DNA of 64,000 bases from Balanoglossus misakiensis (Eukaryota; Hemichordata), in contig CM082589.2 of NCBI GenBank assembly GCA_040954595.2, forward strand, positions 5,642,001-5,706,000, in the 5' to 3' direction. Shown piece by piece: positions 48,372 to 60,817 of this stretch. Under the pieces are notes generated by a model. The model was not told where the DNA came from. It was given only the letters and a program-made list of their open reading frames with translations, and did no database searches. Both the position numbers and the translations under genes were made by a program. How positions within the stretch are numbered: the stretch's first letter is position 1; each line of letters starts with the position of its first letter.

Positions 48372-51300
48372 TCAATCCACAACAGGCACTCCGTGTGAAA
48401 TCACCACAGCCTTATTTTGAACAACCGGCACGACCAAAGTGTTATCCGTATCGCCACCCTTTGTTGTAGACAGTCTTGATGTCATCGTTGACCATTGCGC
48501 GCTAGATCCGCTTGCAAATGTGCTCGGCATATTCCCAATACTAGCCGGCGCTGGGTCGACTACCGTAGCGTGACGAAGTTCCAACATCTAGATAAAAACA
48601 TCGGAAAGAAACGTCTAAGTAGTTCGTTCGTGAAAATTATGCATTAACCAAGTACACTGTTATTTCTGTGACTGAGAAGATACAACAGGTGGCCGATATA
48701 CCTAGCTACATTTTTGTTAAACTCTGCTCCTATTCTAGGTAAAACCGAATCTGTCTATAGTGGTCAGTCGAGGGACTTTCCTAAACTGGCCTTTATAGAC
48801 AGGTAGCGTTTATAGACATGTCACATGTTATGTGCACAAGGACCGCAGCAAATTGGTCAATATAGAGAGCGGGCTACAATATGTAGAGGGCGCCTGACAA
48901 ACACAGGTTCGACTATACATGTATATTCAAGGCATGAATTGAACGACTTGGCTTGTTGCTATAAACCAAGTCTCGCGAGATCTCGCCGGACCTGTCTCTT
49001 GGAAATTCCTTTCCCCCAAAAGTCAATTGCTTATCGGTTACCTTGGGTACGAAAACCAGGCAAAGAGTAGCGGTGGTACAGAATATAATGCAGAGGGCGC
49101 TAATCATGAACTTGGCTTCCACTTGTTCGGGCTGCATCACCATTACCGTTGGAACTCCCATCATGCTCATCACCAGCACATTGTACACAGCGAAGCCTAT
49201 GTAACGCGAGTCGTTCAGCACGGTGTATTTCACCTGAAACAGATACACCGGATGAATCTAGATTGCATAGGCGATAAAAGCGATATCTCAATGCGATATC
49301 GCATGTGGAAACGAATCAATAAATGAAAAGAACGGATGTGTTTCGAACATAAGAAGATGCAAATGACGAAGAGGACACATTCATTCATTCATTCATTCAT
49401 TCATTCATTCATTCATTCATTCATTCATTCATTCATTCATTCATTCATTCATTCATTCATTCATTCATTCATTAGCGTGACAAGGAAGGAGCCGTTATTT
49501 ACCTTACGGGTTTCATAGGCAAGGAACACACCGAAGAGAATGATCACGCCTTTGTAGCCACACATCAATCCCAGCCAAACATTAATGTACTTCGAAACAC
49601 ATACTTCAGCCATCGGCAGATAGACAGAGTCTTCCCCGTTCTTGGCGGCCTGAAATATTTCGTAGACGTATTCAAATTAATTATGAATCATGTGGTAATT
49701 GTGTGGCATTTTAAAGTTTTTTGAACATTTCTTCTGGGTCTACAGGAAGTCTACACGTGGATTGGTATGTCTTATAACGAGTATCAAATTTACAGCGATG
49801 GGGAATTTGGAAATGTCGAACGCTCCATCCAGCCTGTTATATAATGTGATCGAATTAGAGCGCTGTGAGGTACCCATAATCCCCCAGTAGGTTATCTTAC
49901 ATCTTCTAATCCTTTAATAGACGTAAAATGTTACATGATATTTCGACCACGTTTCACACACCTGTTTTGGCAACTCGACCGTCACAGCTGTTGGCGGGTC
50001 GATTATATACCAGGTCAGAAGTATGATGACGTCAGCGATCATGAAATACACGACATGCAGCAGCAGACGCCAGTCACGAATTTTCTGCGACAGGAAGCAA
50101 AAGGGGGGTTTGAAGTTAGTACGCCGCTCAGAAATTTCAATTCTTTACTATATTAATGTGCGTGACGAGTAAACTGATTTAGAATGAACTGGTGCATTTT
50201 GCTGAACTAATTACTTCCTTTTAACCAGAGGTTTCTGCAGCTATCATAACAGTGTTAAATGAATATGCACCGTGACAGAGAAATCTGTCTTTTCTTTTGG
50301 GATGAATGCTCAACGGATAAGATTTTGCAGATGCTTCAAAGCTTTCTAGGAATAATGTCTCCCGATGAAAAGAGACATGACGATAATAGGCACATTCTGC
50401 GAATTGAAGACGTCATTTCTTTTGAACGCATCTTTGTGATGTTTGATTCGAACACGAGCCACTTTTCATGAGGTACCCCGCGGGTACGGGACAGATACAC
50501 ATTTGTAACCATCAAGGATGTTTCTTTGGCGCGGTGTTATTGTGACCGATCATACTTCCCACACAGAAATGATTACCTTTCGGCAGTCTTATTCAGTTAA
50601 TTTTTCAATCGTTTCTTGTTCGGGTCACGCCGCAGTATACCCGGCAGGTTGCTCGTCAACGCAGCCTACATGTATTCAGTTGTTGTTATTGTTGAACACT
50701 GAATTCAAGTCTAGACAAGAATTCATTTGTCAACGATAGCAACTGCCATTCACAATCTGGGCATTTTTACAGCATATTTTGTTGGAAAGACACAGGACAT
50801 AGATAATCAGAGAGGGCTGAGATTTACACAATGATAAATCTTGAAAATCTGTTCTTTTAATCTTTTTTTTAAAATAATGTATAAGAACGCAAATGTTGTA
50901 ATTGCTGTGACCTACCACTGTTATCAATGTCTTGTTTGTGAATATCTTGTGGATTCTCCAAGTCTTACTGAACATAGCCCCGAAGCTAATGGTGAAACCA
51001 ATAGACAGCAGCCAAGCTTGAGGCTGTAGGCGAAGAAATTTCGTTAACATTCAGCACATAAAAATCGGCATTCAACACACAAACTGCTACAAACACAAGT
51101 CTGATATTTGGATTCACAATATTCCAAATGGTACATTGACGATTAAATGTTTCGTCCTTATGCCGATGCAGGAAATGATAGAATATGCTCACGTACCATG
51201 CATATCATGTCCTTCTGCATATCATCTGACACACTGTTGTCATCGAAACCAAAGGATATGGCTGACACGTAGAGAATTACGCAACCGCAAATAATGATGT

Positions 51301-54300
51301 TGTTAATGTTGGGACTGGACATCTTGATGTATCTGTAAATGTATTTGGTATAATGTAAATACTGTATTTTATGATATGTAAGTGTGTAGGTGTACATACA
51401 TACATACATACATACATACATACATACATACATACATACATACATACATACATACATACATACATACATACATACATACATACATACAGACATACAGACA
51501 TACATACATACATACATACATACATACATACATACATACATACATACAATATTGAATACACTTACTTCAGTTCTCGATAATGGATGTTAAAGGCCAGTAA
51601 CACGAGGGCAAAAATTATGCCACACAGTGAGAGGACGAGAACCACATAAAACAGTGCGGGCTTTATATGCAAAGGTCGTTGAATTTCTTGTTGTCTGTCG
51701 TGTGGTATGGAGCCTGCAAACAGAAAAGGTTCGACATAAAAACTGAAAATGAGCTCTCGTTTCATGCAAAGTGTTACCGATAGGCCCGCTCCAATAGCTG
51801 CATTTCATTCGTGATACAACCATTGAATAGGAAAACTACACAACACTGGACTTGTAAGTCCAGCCAGGCCAACGACTAGCCATCACACTTGTCACAGGTA
51901 AATTTCCCCCAAACATCAGCATATTTCATATATAGAACTTAGAACTTACCACCCCAGTCTGGTGGAGTAAACCAAATTAATTCATTGGTATCTTGATAAA
52001 ACAGTCCCTTTTCTTCGAACGTATCATCTGCAAAAATAATTAATAATTTGATCGGACAAGTGTAAATCTGAAAGAACATGCTGATATATATCTTTCTACC
52101 TCTCCCCTCTCCTCCCTGTTGATAAGAAGTCCGGTTGATAAAAAAGAGATATTGTATACATTGTTGCAAGTTTCTCAAAGACACCCGTTGACATGAGTGG
52201 GAAACGCGGACACAGTCCATATTTCCTTTTGACGGTGTTGACGAAAATAAAATAAATGGTCAGTGCATTTCTTCTGTGCAGCTTAAAGCGTTTTCATGTT
52301 AAGTATAACTCACTCTTTATTTGCCTTATAGTAATGATGCCTTCTCTGTCCCCGGTTTCATCGAATAACACTGGGCCCTGTGTAATGTAATAAGCATATT
52401 TTGGTTAGATTATAATCCTAGCAGTAAAGTAATCCTAGTATTACAAATAATCCTCGCATTACAAAGCAACCACTACACAGTCAGCAAATATAAGAAATGT
52501 AAAACTGTCTTTGCAAATTTCAGCGATCATCAAAAACTCCCGTAGTATCCAACAAGAATGACTTACCCCCATCCCCTCAAACTTCGTCTTGCTCATCTCG
52601 TCGAAAAACACATCTCGCATACGTTTGTCGTTGTACGTGAAATCTTCCAACCTCTTGCCGTCAGGTAGCTTTCCGATGGACGAGTTCAGTGCGAGTGCGA
52701 TTGTCCAAATACCGTCATATCCCATAGTATGGTAAAGTCCCAACATGAAGCCAAGATCGAGGGATGTTGTCAGCGCTTCGTATCGTTCTTCAAAATCACT
52801 CCTGGCCTGTAAGCATGCAGAAATTTTCATAGGTGACTGTATACCTATAAATGGACGAAGTCGCCCACCCCTTCATTATTTGGTTTAGTTTGTTTTTAAT
52901 GATATACTTGGGTACTTTTGTTGAAAATGACTGCTCAACTCGCATCCCATATAACGGCATAACATCTGAGCACTACAACGAAACAGTTTCTGTACTGACC
53001 CAAAACGAAATGATCGAAGTACATGTATATAAATTTATACACTCGTGTGTTATATAATTATATACACACAATGATGACACCTAGAACTAAATATCTGTGA
53101 GATTTAACCCTTTCACCCCCAGTTCCCTCTATAAAGGTCCAAATTTACCACAGAAATCAATGGGTTTGGACTGAAGCATGGTGGTGAAAGGGTTAAAGGT
53201 ATACGGTCACCTATGGAAATTTAGCTACAGTTACCAAGGTAAACTAGCCAATCACGGATTTTCAGTGGGTGGCACAAGCGAAAAAAAGAGCGCCATCATA
53301 TGTTCTTTAGAACCCTCAAATACGCCATTTCAGCCATATATGGGTGTATGTAAATTGGAGGTGACTGTATACCTTTAATACGACATTCATATCCTGAAAT
53401 GTTTCACTCACAACTCCCGAAAGTGTCATCTTCCCGTCCGGTCTGAAAAGTGTATCGCCCACTGTAAGATGACCTTCCATGGCGGCCGAGACTTCCTCCA
53501 CGGTGCAGGACACCAACGGGTCTTCGTCTAACCAGAAGCGGTATGAAGAATGCCCATGGGTCATCCACACGTACCTTGGACCGATCATACCCTGTTTGTA
53601 CGCCTGTAGGAGTCAGGCAAAAACATCACGGTATTTGTCAACAAAATGAATCTGACGATTAGATGTCATCTCAAAAAAATAATGGAGGGTTCGGGGGCAA
53701 CAGAACATCATTTTGTCAATGAGCAGTCTGTCTTGACCTCCACAAAGTCCCGGAAGTCTGGAAGCACAGGGATGATTGTCTGGGCTTATAAGCAGCGGCC
53801 TCGACAGCTTGGTGGTGATTGGTCAGTTCCTTCGCTCGTCGAAGCAGGTGCACGAATGCCGTAACCGTTGTTCCGGTTGCAAAGAAAACATTCCACTCAG
53901 ATGGGACGTGTATGGGTGTCTGATGACGTCACCCTTACCGTTTGAATATTGTTTACAAACATCTCGAAAGCAACACTGCGCGAAAATCATTCGAGTTGCA
54001 TTATAATGTACACAATTAAATATGTTAATATATACACAAACCTCGCACATCAACAATCTCGTGTCGATGTATGTTAACGTCAGTGCAATCACTATTCTCA
54101 CTCCAGCATCCTGCGAAATAAAATATAAAAAAAATAGATTGTTTACTTGTGACAGTTATTTACTTGAACAAAATACAGATCATTTTAAAATCTATGCATT
54201 TATGAAGCTCCACATGGCGCTAAAGTTACAATTCTTAAGATGGTATTTTACTGCATATAAAGTCACAGGAATTATCTTGAAAGTTGGAAGCACGAATAAT

Positions 54301-57300
54301 TTTCATAATTATTTGCAGTTACTTTACAAATACAGATCGCATTGGTGCAGGCATTAATGATATAAAATGACCTCGTATATACGTATATTACCTGGAAAAG
54401 TCTTACCTTCAGTTTTTTAACCTGATAAGATGGAGGCACTTGTGATATGAACTGGTCTGAAGAAACTAGGGTTATGTTTGCCTCTAATAACGCTTGAGTT
54501 AACGCCCTCATCGTCTGTAATAAAGAGACACATATATAAATAGGGACTTCCGGGACAGATTTTCAGAAAAAAATATTGTCTTCAGAACCTACCAATTCTT
54601 TCCTATAATCAGGATCCCTTGCCCTCTTAAAGCATATATTTTCTGAATGCCCAGATATTTACTAGATTATTTCAATTATGATTGTTCTTACTGTTAGTAT
54701 AGTCTGGTCGTTTGTGTAAATAATCCCGATGCGTTCCCATCCAAAATGTTTGAGTATTGCCAGGCGGACGTCAGAAAACATGAGGAATGACATTCTCATC
54801 CTAAAAGACAACGGAAAGCGTTCTCTATCGCTAAGAACGGGAGTCATCGTTGCTGGTACAACCTGTAAATAAAAATAAAAGATGAAAATTGCTTTAAGTG
54901 GTTGAGCTGTTGGGTGTCGTAAATTGTAGATATGGACGCAGTTACTGTATATTATTGCACGGTTAGTTTCATGCAAAATGTTTAAGTTTTATACCTTTTT
55001 TACCATACGGCGCAAGTTAAAGAAACTTGCAAATTAAAGCGCGAAATCATGAAATCATAGACAGTCTACTGTACACGATGAAATATGTATCCAGTCACTT
55101 AGCCGCTCTCGAGGGCGCCATATATGACATTATGTCGTCACAGAGGGCCAAATGTTATACACGCGCCCTCTAGAGACGCTACCCAGTCAATTACCTGCAG
55201 CATGTTCCACCATTTACTTGTCTCGGCGAGGGCAATCGACTCCTCCCCCTGCGCTCCACCTATCAACATAATTTTGGTAGGTGGCGTCAGGGCCATTTCT
55301 ATCAGGGTGTGGATGGCTATACCTGCGTCCCCCTGAAGAAAACAAAACGAATGCATTAAGCCCTTGTTACATCCTATATCATTGCCTCTCGCACCGTGCA
55401 ACAATTTAAATGAAAATGCGAAATGGTCTCAAATTTGAATTCAAAATGGCCGCCATCTCTGTGTTAACTCTTCGGAGTAACTCTCCGACAGTAGGATTTT
55501 CGCCTTAAAAACAACCAACCAACCAACGGATGGTTGCTCATCTTAAAAACAATGGTTTGTAGCCTTCGACTTTTCCATATGTTTTGCTCAAGGGCAACTT
55601 TAGAGTTAGATTTCTTGAAACCGAGAATAAAACAACTTAAGGGTCGCCATGCAAGATTTTGAATAATGAGAGAACAATTTGTCTCTAATTTGATATTCAA
55701 TATGACCTCCATTCTCTATGTTAAGCATCTAATGATAAACTTGAGTAGCGACTCTTGCGAAAACAAGAAGGTGAACACCCCTTTTCTTCTCTGTTTGTCG
55801 AAAGACTCACCGCACACTTGAATATAGCAAAGAACATCTGTCACAGAAGTGGTACTAACATAACAGGAAATGAAGCAGCCTTGAACAGAGGGTTGGGGGG
55901 GAAAAAACTACACACATATAATGTTTCGAAAATCCATTTCCTTAAAACAATGTTACTGTGCGGCAAGGCAAGCGCTGTGCCACCTGAACCTAAATAGCGG
56001 TGCTTCATTTCCTGTGGGCAATTAATGAGATACATAACCGAGATGCTCATTTGAGAACACCCCATACCCACTAATGACCTACACATTAGCATTCATTTCC
56101 TGCGGTGGTGTCTGAAGTCACAAGAGATGGGATTGAGTTCCTGTCACCGTCATTATTAATGCACCTCCTTCCTAGGAACACTCATTAATATCCCATCCAC
56201 AGCTATTACAGATAATGGATGTGGTCACTGGCGCGAAATTGCCATTTGCTTTTTCTTTCAATCGGAAGTGGCACTCATCAACTTTCAATTAGTCGAAAAA
56301 TGATTTTAATACACTGTAACAGTGTATGCACACTATCAGATTAAAGCCCCACCAGCTGTATCGTGTATGGTTGCCGTATCCTTTTGTTTTGTGTATCTAC
56401 TACAGTTTCTTATGAAAGCCTGTTAACGCCATTTTGTAAAGCAAGATAGTATAGTATCTCGTTATAACGATATAGTATCTCGTGATATAGTATCTCGTAA
56501 TAACGAGATAATTTTTTATTTCTTGCTTTACAAAATGGCGTTAACGGGCTTTCATAGTGTCTTGTTCAAATCCCTAAAGCAGAATAAAATGACCGGTAGT
56601 TGGCTTTTCGACACAGCCTTTATGTGTACAGTCAGCGATGTTATTGTGGAAAATTTGAATTCAAATCCGGCCTAGAATTCATCTGTCAACAACAACAACA
56701 ACAACAACGACGACGACGGTCATTACACACACATGCAGGCTATGTTGAAAAGCAGAGTACAGGGTATATTAGCATGTGAATGGAGTGTATCAAGAAATTG
56801 CATTTGGTACACACACGCACACACGCACAATTCTGTATGACTGAATGTACAGCCAAAGTTACAGCCGTACCGTTCCCTTGAAGAGAAAGCAGGCTTGCAT
56901 ATTTACACACCTTGGTGTCGTTCGTTATAATTTCCAGGTGATAATCTGCCAAAATATCATCTCGATTGTTGATGTCTTCTAACGCCATCAAAACGCCTGG
57001 ATAAACGCTGCCCGCCCATAGTAGGTCTTCTCCAGACAGTATGAACAGACCACCTAAGTGAAGGGTCGTTTTACCTAGAAGAAGAACACGAGGATGGTGG
57101 GAATAATTTATTCCTAAAACAGAACCATGTATAATGTGCGAAAAAAATAAATTGTGGCGTAAAACTCAGTCATGAATAGAACTGAAAAGACAGACTGACT
57201 ATCGATTTCCAAAGTACATAAAGATAGTGGGCGGTAGCCACATGTACACCACCAGTAGGATTAGTTGTGACATCTGGCAGTTTGTCCAGCGATGACCATG

Positions 57301-60300
57301 AGTAGATTGCTGATTGGATGATAGACTAAACAACAGATGTGTTCAGAACCCAAGTGGTATAGAACTCTTAAAACAGACATGTTCGATTCTATTTGTAGCA
57401 CCATTGATGATGATTGAGCAGAACAAAACAGAAAATTCTGGAGTAGAATGGCGTTTTTTTAAAGATGAAGATGCATCTGTTCAAATCACACGATGGTTGC
57501 CGTGAGATGTAAGGTGCCCAGGGTATAGACTAAACGCTTCTCCAGACAAACAAAGCTTCTTTGTCACCAATTATCAGCAATAGAGCATATGAAGCTTGTT
57601 TGAAGTGTGTCAGTCTGGAGACCTGTGGCCTAATGAAGTATTGTTCATGATAAAATATCTGCATTTTCTCTAACATCCACACACCAAATCAATTACTAGT
57701 ATGTGGTGGCCTGGCAGATTTCAGCCACATTTTATAATAAATAAGATTTCAGATGTCAAATTTGTTGGGTCAGACTGAAATTTTGCGGCAAAAAATAGCA
57801 AAAAGTAGACAAGTTGAATAAGTTATGTATGCTTAGACCAGTGCAATTATCAGTGGCACCGCAATCCAATGTTTATGTTTGGATGTTACATTTGACAGGA
57901 ATAGACGTTGTTCCATTAATTTCATTTGCCGTAATTGGAAAAAGAAATTGGCGAGCGGTACAAATGTTTTTTGAATGTCATTTTAGAAGAGAATTTAATC
58001 CGCACAAAGAAAAAAAATTTCAAATGTCGCAATGATTACCATGCCGAGTCTTAGCTTATTGAAGCCCCCCAGAAATAAGAAATTGCATAAAGTTGCGATC
58101 GGTTATCCAATCAGTCATTAATCTCGAAACCTATTCCGAAAAACGAAATCTGATAGCGACTGACTTGAGCATTTTGTTCTATGCCAATATGGCGTTCAAA
58201 GCAATCAATTCACTGATCTGGCGAGTGACTTGAGTATCGATTTGGTATCGACCACACGATATGTCAAGATCTTTACTGCTTAGAGATTATTAGTAATTTC
58301 TCTTCTCTTCTCTTTATCGTTCAATTTATTATTTATCTATTAAAATGTGTGTATTTGGGCAATTCCGAATCCACCATTTACATCATTAGAAACAGTCACT
58401 TTCTACAACACTTTTACATGAGACATGTTAAATCCGGATTTTCAAGCAGCATTCAGACTTTGATAGTTTATTACTTTCAAATTCAATATTGGCCCGGGTC
58501 TCCACCTGTGTGATGTACACCAGGACGGATCATACACCCACTTCCAATAACTGTCCTGTCACGTCTGGTCCTGCCAACCCGCCTCAGAAAACACAATAAA
58601 ATCCACGTGTAATAATAATACGAAATACAAAGTATTATGGTCAACCTTTCGTTGTTTATCCGAGAGTATTTGTGTATACAGGAACATCGCTTCGGTTCGC
58701 GATCAATGACAACTTACACCGATCGACAGAAATCGTATGAACCAGGTCACCATTTCGATTGGAAGTACAAATTCAAACACCGACCTTTCTGTTGAACGAT
58801 CTGCAGTTTCAATACCCATCAAGACTGACGATGTGTGTATTCTAGGCCAACAGGGATCAAATTCTTGTCCATATACGCAAAAACTGACTAGGGGTCGCCT
58901 GCAAATAGGTATTTTCTTACAAAATACGTAAGAAACATATGCCTGAGATTTATGATGATAAGAATAATTCACTTGGATGAATGCAACAACTATATATTTT
59001 CTAATGAAAGTACTGATGTTGAAACGGGATACGCTACACGTTTGCCCCTTTTGAATGGCAATATTAAAGAATACAAATAAAAATGATGGTTATGCGGCAA
59101 TTTCTGTATATATTCAAATGAAACCGGAGATTTGCAAATATAATTGGAACTATCTGAATATGATAGCAGAAAAAAACTAGCAATTATATCTGCCCGGTAT
59201 CGTATCTGGTGAATTCAAGAAAGAAAAAGTTTGTCAATCTGTATACGTCTATTATTACACACACAAAGAACGCTGTTACTGAGTGCGTTTGGCGCGGTTC
59301 ATTGCTGATGCATTTTATGCAACTGTGCATGGGATTGTATGAAATGAAATTGGTTCTCGCTGCAAAAGTTATACTGGCTCACAATTAAGACACACGGAAA
59401 CGCCCCTCCCTTTCAGAATTTACAAAATAAGGTGACCTCAAACCCTCAGCCAGATCCGAAAATTAACATTTGCTGTAACTTTTGGCTTTATTTCCAGAAT
59501 TGTTGTGATGTATATCAAATGCAATTTCTTGTTCTGATCCAAACATCGTGCTAAGATATCGAGTGCATGTCAACATAGCCTGTACGTGTGTAACGACCAT
59601 TATTATTGTTGACAAACGAATTCTAGTCCGGGCTTGAATATAAATTTTGCACAATAACAAAGCTGAAAATACACACATAGGTTGTGTTGATAAGCTAAAT
59701 ACTGTGCATTTCATCAGTAATCAGAGAGTTGAACATGAAACTACAGTATATACACAAAACAAAAATACTGAAAACATAGTGAAAAGTTACAGCTAATAGA
59801 GCTTTAAAGGTTGAAGATTTTTACTAATGCGTTCTCCTGAGAAACGTATTTTCCATGGTTCAGTATTAGGAAACCATGGTGATATTACTACCACGATTTA
59901 TCCATTAAAATTGTTGTTATTCTGACACGTTGACAGGTGTTCCTCAATAAACATGTCAATTTTTTCGCATCATTACGTCAGTGTGATAAGTTTTCATTTT
60001 TTCTGCTCACGTTAATTGTTTTGAAGATCTGTGTGGAACGTTTCGCAGCTCGGCGGCAACACGATTTGCAACACCACGCGATCACATAAGATTAGCGTCA
60101 AAAACACAATGTCTCAATATGACAACTGCAGATATCAAACTTATCGATGGCACCGAATGTTAGTTTTGATGAACTTTGAAATTATCAAAAATGGAAAGAC
60201 CAAACATGCATGCGTCACCTTCAGACTGTTCAACACGTCACTATGAAAAACCCAACAATCAGTCAATCGAACAAAACGTAGCCGTATACATTTCTCGCAA

Positions 60301-60612
60301 CTTCTCCGGAAATCAAGTGGATATACCCACAAATGTTTCCCTGTGTAATCGTTCACATAATTGTATATCTACAAGTTCTTTTCAGCAGCATCAACTCCGC
60401 TACTACATGTACTTCTAAACCCCACGCCGACCGTTCTGAAATTTCTAACTTTCGCCTACACTTTTTGCTGCACGCACTAACACGACGGAAACAAATACGT
60501 GGGTTGTTGAAACAGGCCCACGTTTTGTGAATTACACTAAAACGAATAATATCAACAATGATGTTTGTTCATACACGATATAGCAAAGGAAGATTAAAAA
60601 ACAATATTATGG

Positions 60613-60679
<67 letters not shown>

Positions 60680-60682
60680 ATA

Positions 60683-60761
<79 letters not shown>

Positions 60762-60817
60762 AACTCACCTGAAACGAGAATTACAAGTTGCTGCAACACA
60801 AGTAAACCAAGTCTCAT
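48372..60817 (-). CDS. GABA-B receptor subunit 2-like class C GPCR
   Basis: Seventeen exons in coding order: 60769-60817, 56911-57074, 55195-55332, 54692-54862, 54407-54514, 54042-54110, 53412-53603, 52567-52806, 52314-52377, 51950-52027, 51566-51713, 51197-51332, 50916-51023, 49962-50084, 49503-49649, 49042-49233, 48372-48587. They join in phase to 780 aa. Residues 1-17 are a signal peptide (RLGLLVLQQLVILVSG). A Venus-flytrap domain follows (MALEDINNRDDILADY, TPVLSDRERFP, GYDGIWTIALALN), then seven membrane segments. KYIKMSSPNINN, FGAMFSKTWRIHKIF and LNDSRYIGFAVYN are closest to GABBR2. Cys518 and Cys613 fit the extracellular-loop disulfide, and Cys232-Cys266 fit the lobe disulfide. Residues equivalent to the first N-lobe Cys pair are Gly72 and Ala98. 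The tail after the last helix is only ~70 residues and shows no coiled-coil heptads. Partner and ligand are unknown. Confidence 0.93.
49378..49473 (+). repeat. (ATTC)n microsatellite
   Basis: About 24 uninterrupted units in the intron between exons 15 and 16 of the GABA-B-like gene, 30 bp from the exon-15 donor. Confidence 0.95.
50695..50740 (-). repeat. Dispersed repeat D, short fragment
   Basis: On the minus strand it reads CGTTGACAAATGAATTCTTG and then TCTAGACTTGAATTC, matching part of 59600-59640. It lies in the intron between exons 13 and 14 of the GABA-B-like gene. Confidence 0.6.
51394..51549 (+). repeat. (CATA)n microsatellite
   Basis: About 155 bp with two CAGA interruptions, in the intron between exons 11 and 12 of the GABA-B-like gene. 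It starts only about 16 bp inside the intron from the exon-11 donor. Confidence 0.95.
53108..53192. mobile_element. MITE family C, piggyBac-type ends
   Basis: 85 bp with ends CCCTTTCACCCCCA and TGGTGGTGAAAGGG, flanked by TTAA at 53104-53107 and 53193-53196. CCC-type ends plus a TTAA duplication are the signature of piggyBac-family elements. It lies in an intron of the GABA-B-like gene and abuts the next element. Confidence 0.85.
53197..53374 (-). mobile_element. MITE family A, copy 3
   Basis: 178 bp, ends AGGTATACGGTCACCT and AGGTGACTGTATACCT, flanked by TTAA at 53193-53196 and 53375-53378. The left TTAA is shared with the family C element. A stray end of the same family (AGGTGACTGTATACCT) sits at about 52831-52846. 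It ends about 33 bp from the donor of GABA-B-like exon 7. Confidence 0.92.
56411..56556. mobile_element. 146-bp palindromic element in a GABA-B-like intron
   Basis: 35-bp arms at 56411-56445 and 56522-56556 are inverted repeats with a single mismatch (TATGAAAGCC[T/C]GTTAACGCC...). The centre is built of repeated TATAGTATCTCGT words and a TCTCGTAATAACGAGATA palindrome. There is no coding frame. No clear target duplication was seen. It is a foldback MITE of unknown superfamily. Confidence 0.85.
56653..56748 (-). repeat. Dispersed repeat D, copy
   Basis: Read on the minus strand (CAACATAGCCTGCATG... then GTTGACAGATGAATTCTAG...) it matches 59570-59640, with an expanded GTT/GTC triplet tract between the two halves. 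It lies in intron 2 of the GABA-B-like gene, close to exon 2. Confidence 0.75.
59464..59640 (+). repeat. Dispersed repeat D, longest copy
   Basis: The first part (TTTGCTGTAACTTTTGGCTT) matches 62268-62350. The second part (CAACATAGCCTG... GTTGACAAACGAATTCTAG) matches 56653-56748 reversed and 50695-50740 reversed. AAAAGTTACAGCTAAT at about 59783 is an inverted piece of the same start. These diverged copies suggest an old family; its ends and class were not resolved. Confidence 0.75.
60612..60763 (+). repeat. (AAAT)n microsatellite at a splice donor
   Basis: About 150 bp of AAAT units with one interruption. On the minus strand it begins about five bases past the GTGAGT donor of GABA-B-like exon 1, so intron 1 starts as GTGAGTTT followed by (TATT)n. 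Confidence 0.95.

Larger units (their letters stand above)
57075..60768. other. First intron of the GABA-B-like gene
   Basis: This 3.7-kb intron is the gene's longest. I find no exon in it. It holds one copy of repeat D (59464-59640) and ends, at the donor side of exon 1, in a long AAAT microsatellite. First introns often carry regulatory DNA, but no specific site is supported here. Confidence 0.7.

Noticed and set aside
51158-51541. Fusion of a CMYV repeat with a receptor-like segment
   Set aside because: The frame crosses the intron; only 51197-51332 is a real exon of the GABA-B-like gene.
53646-54006. Plus-strand frames between GABA-B-like exons 6 and 7
   Set aside because: The minus-strand exons on either side join in phase and match the receptor family without any extra sequence, so this is intron.
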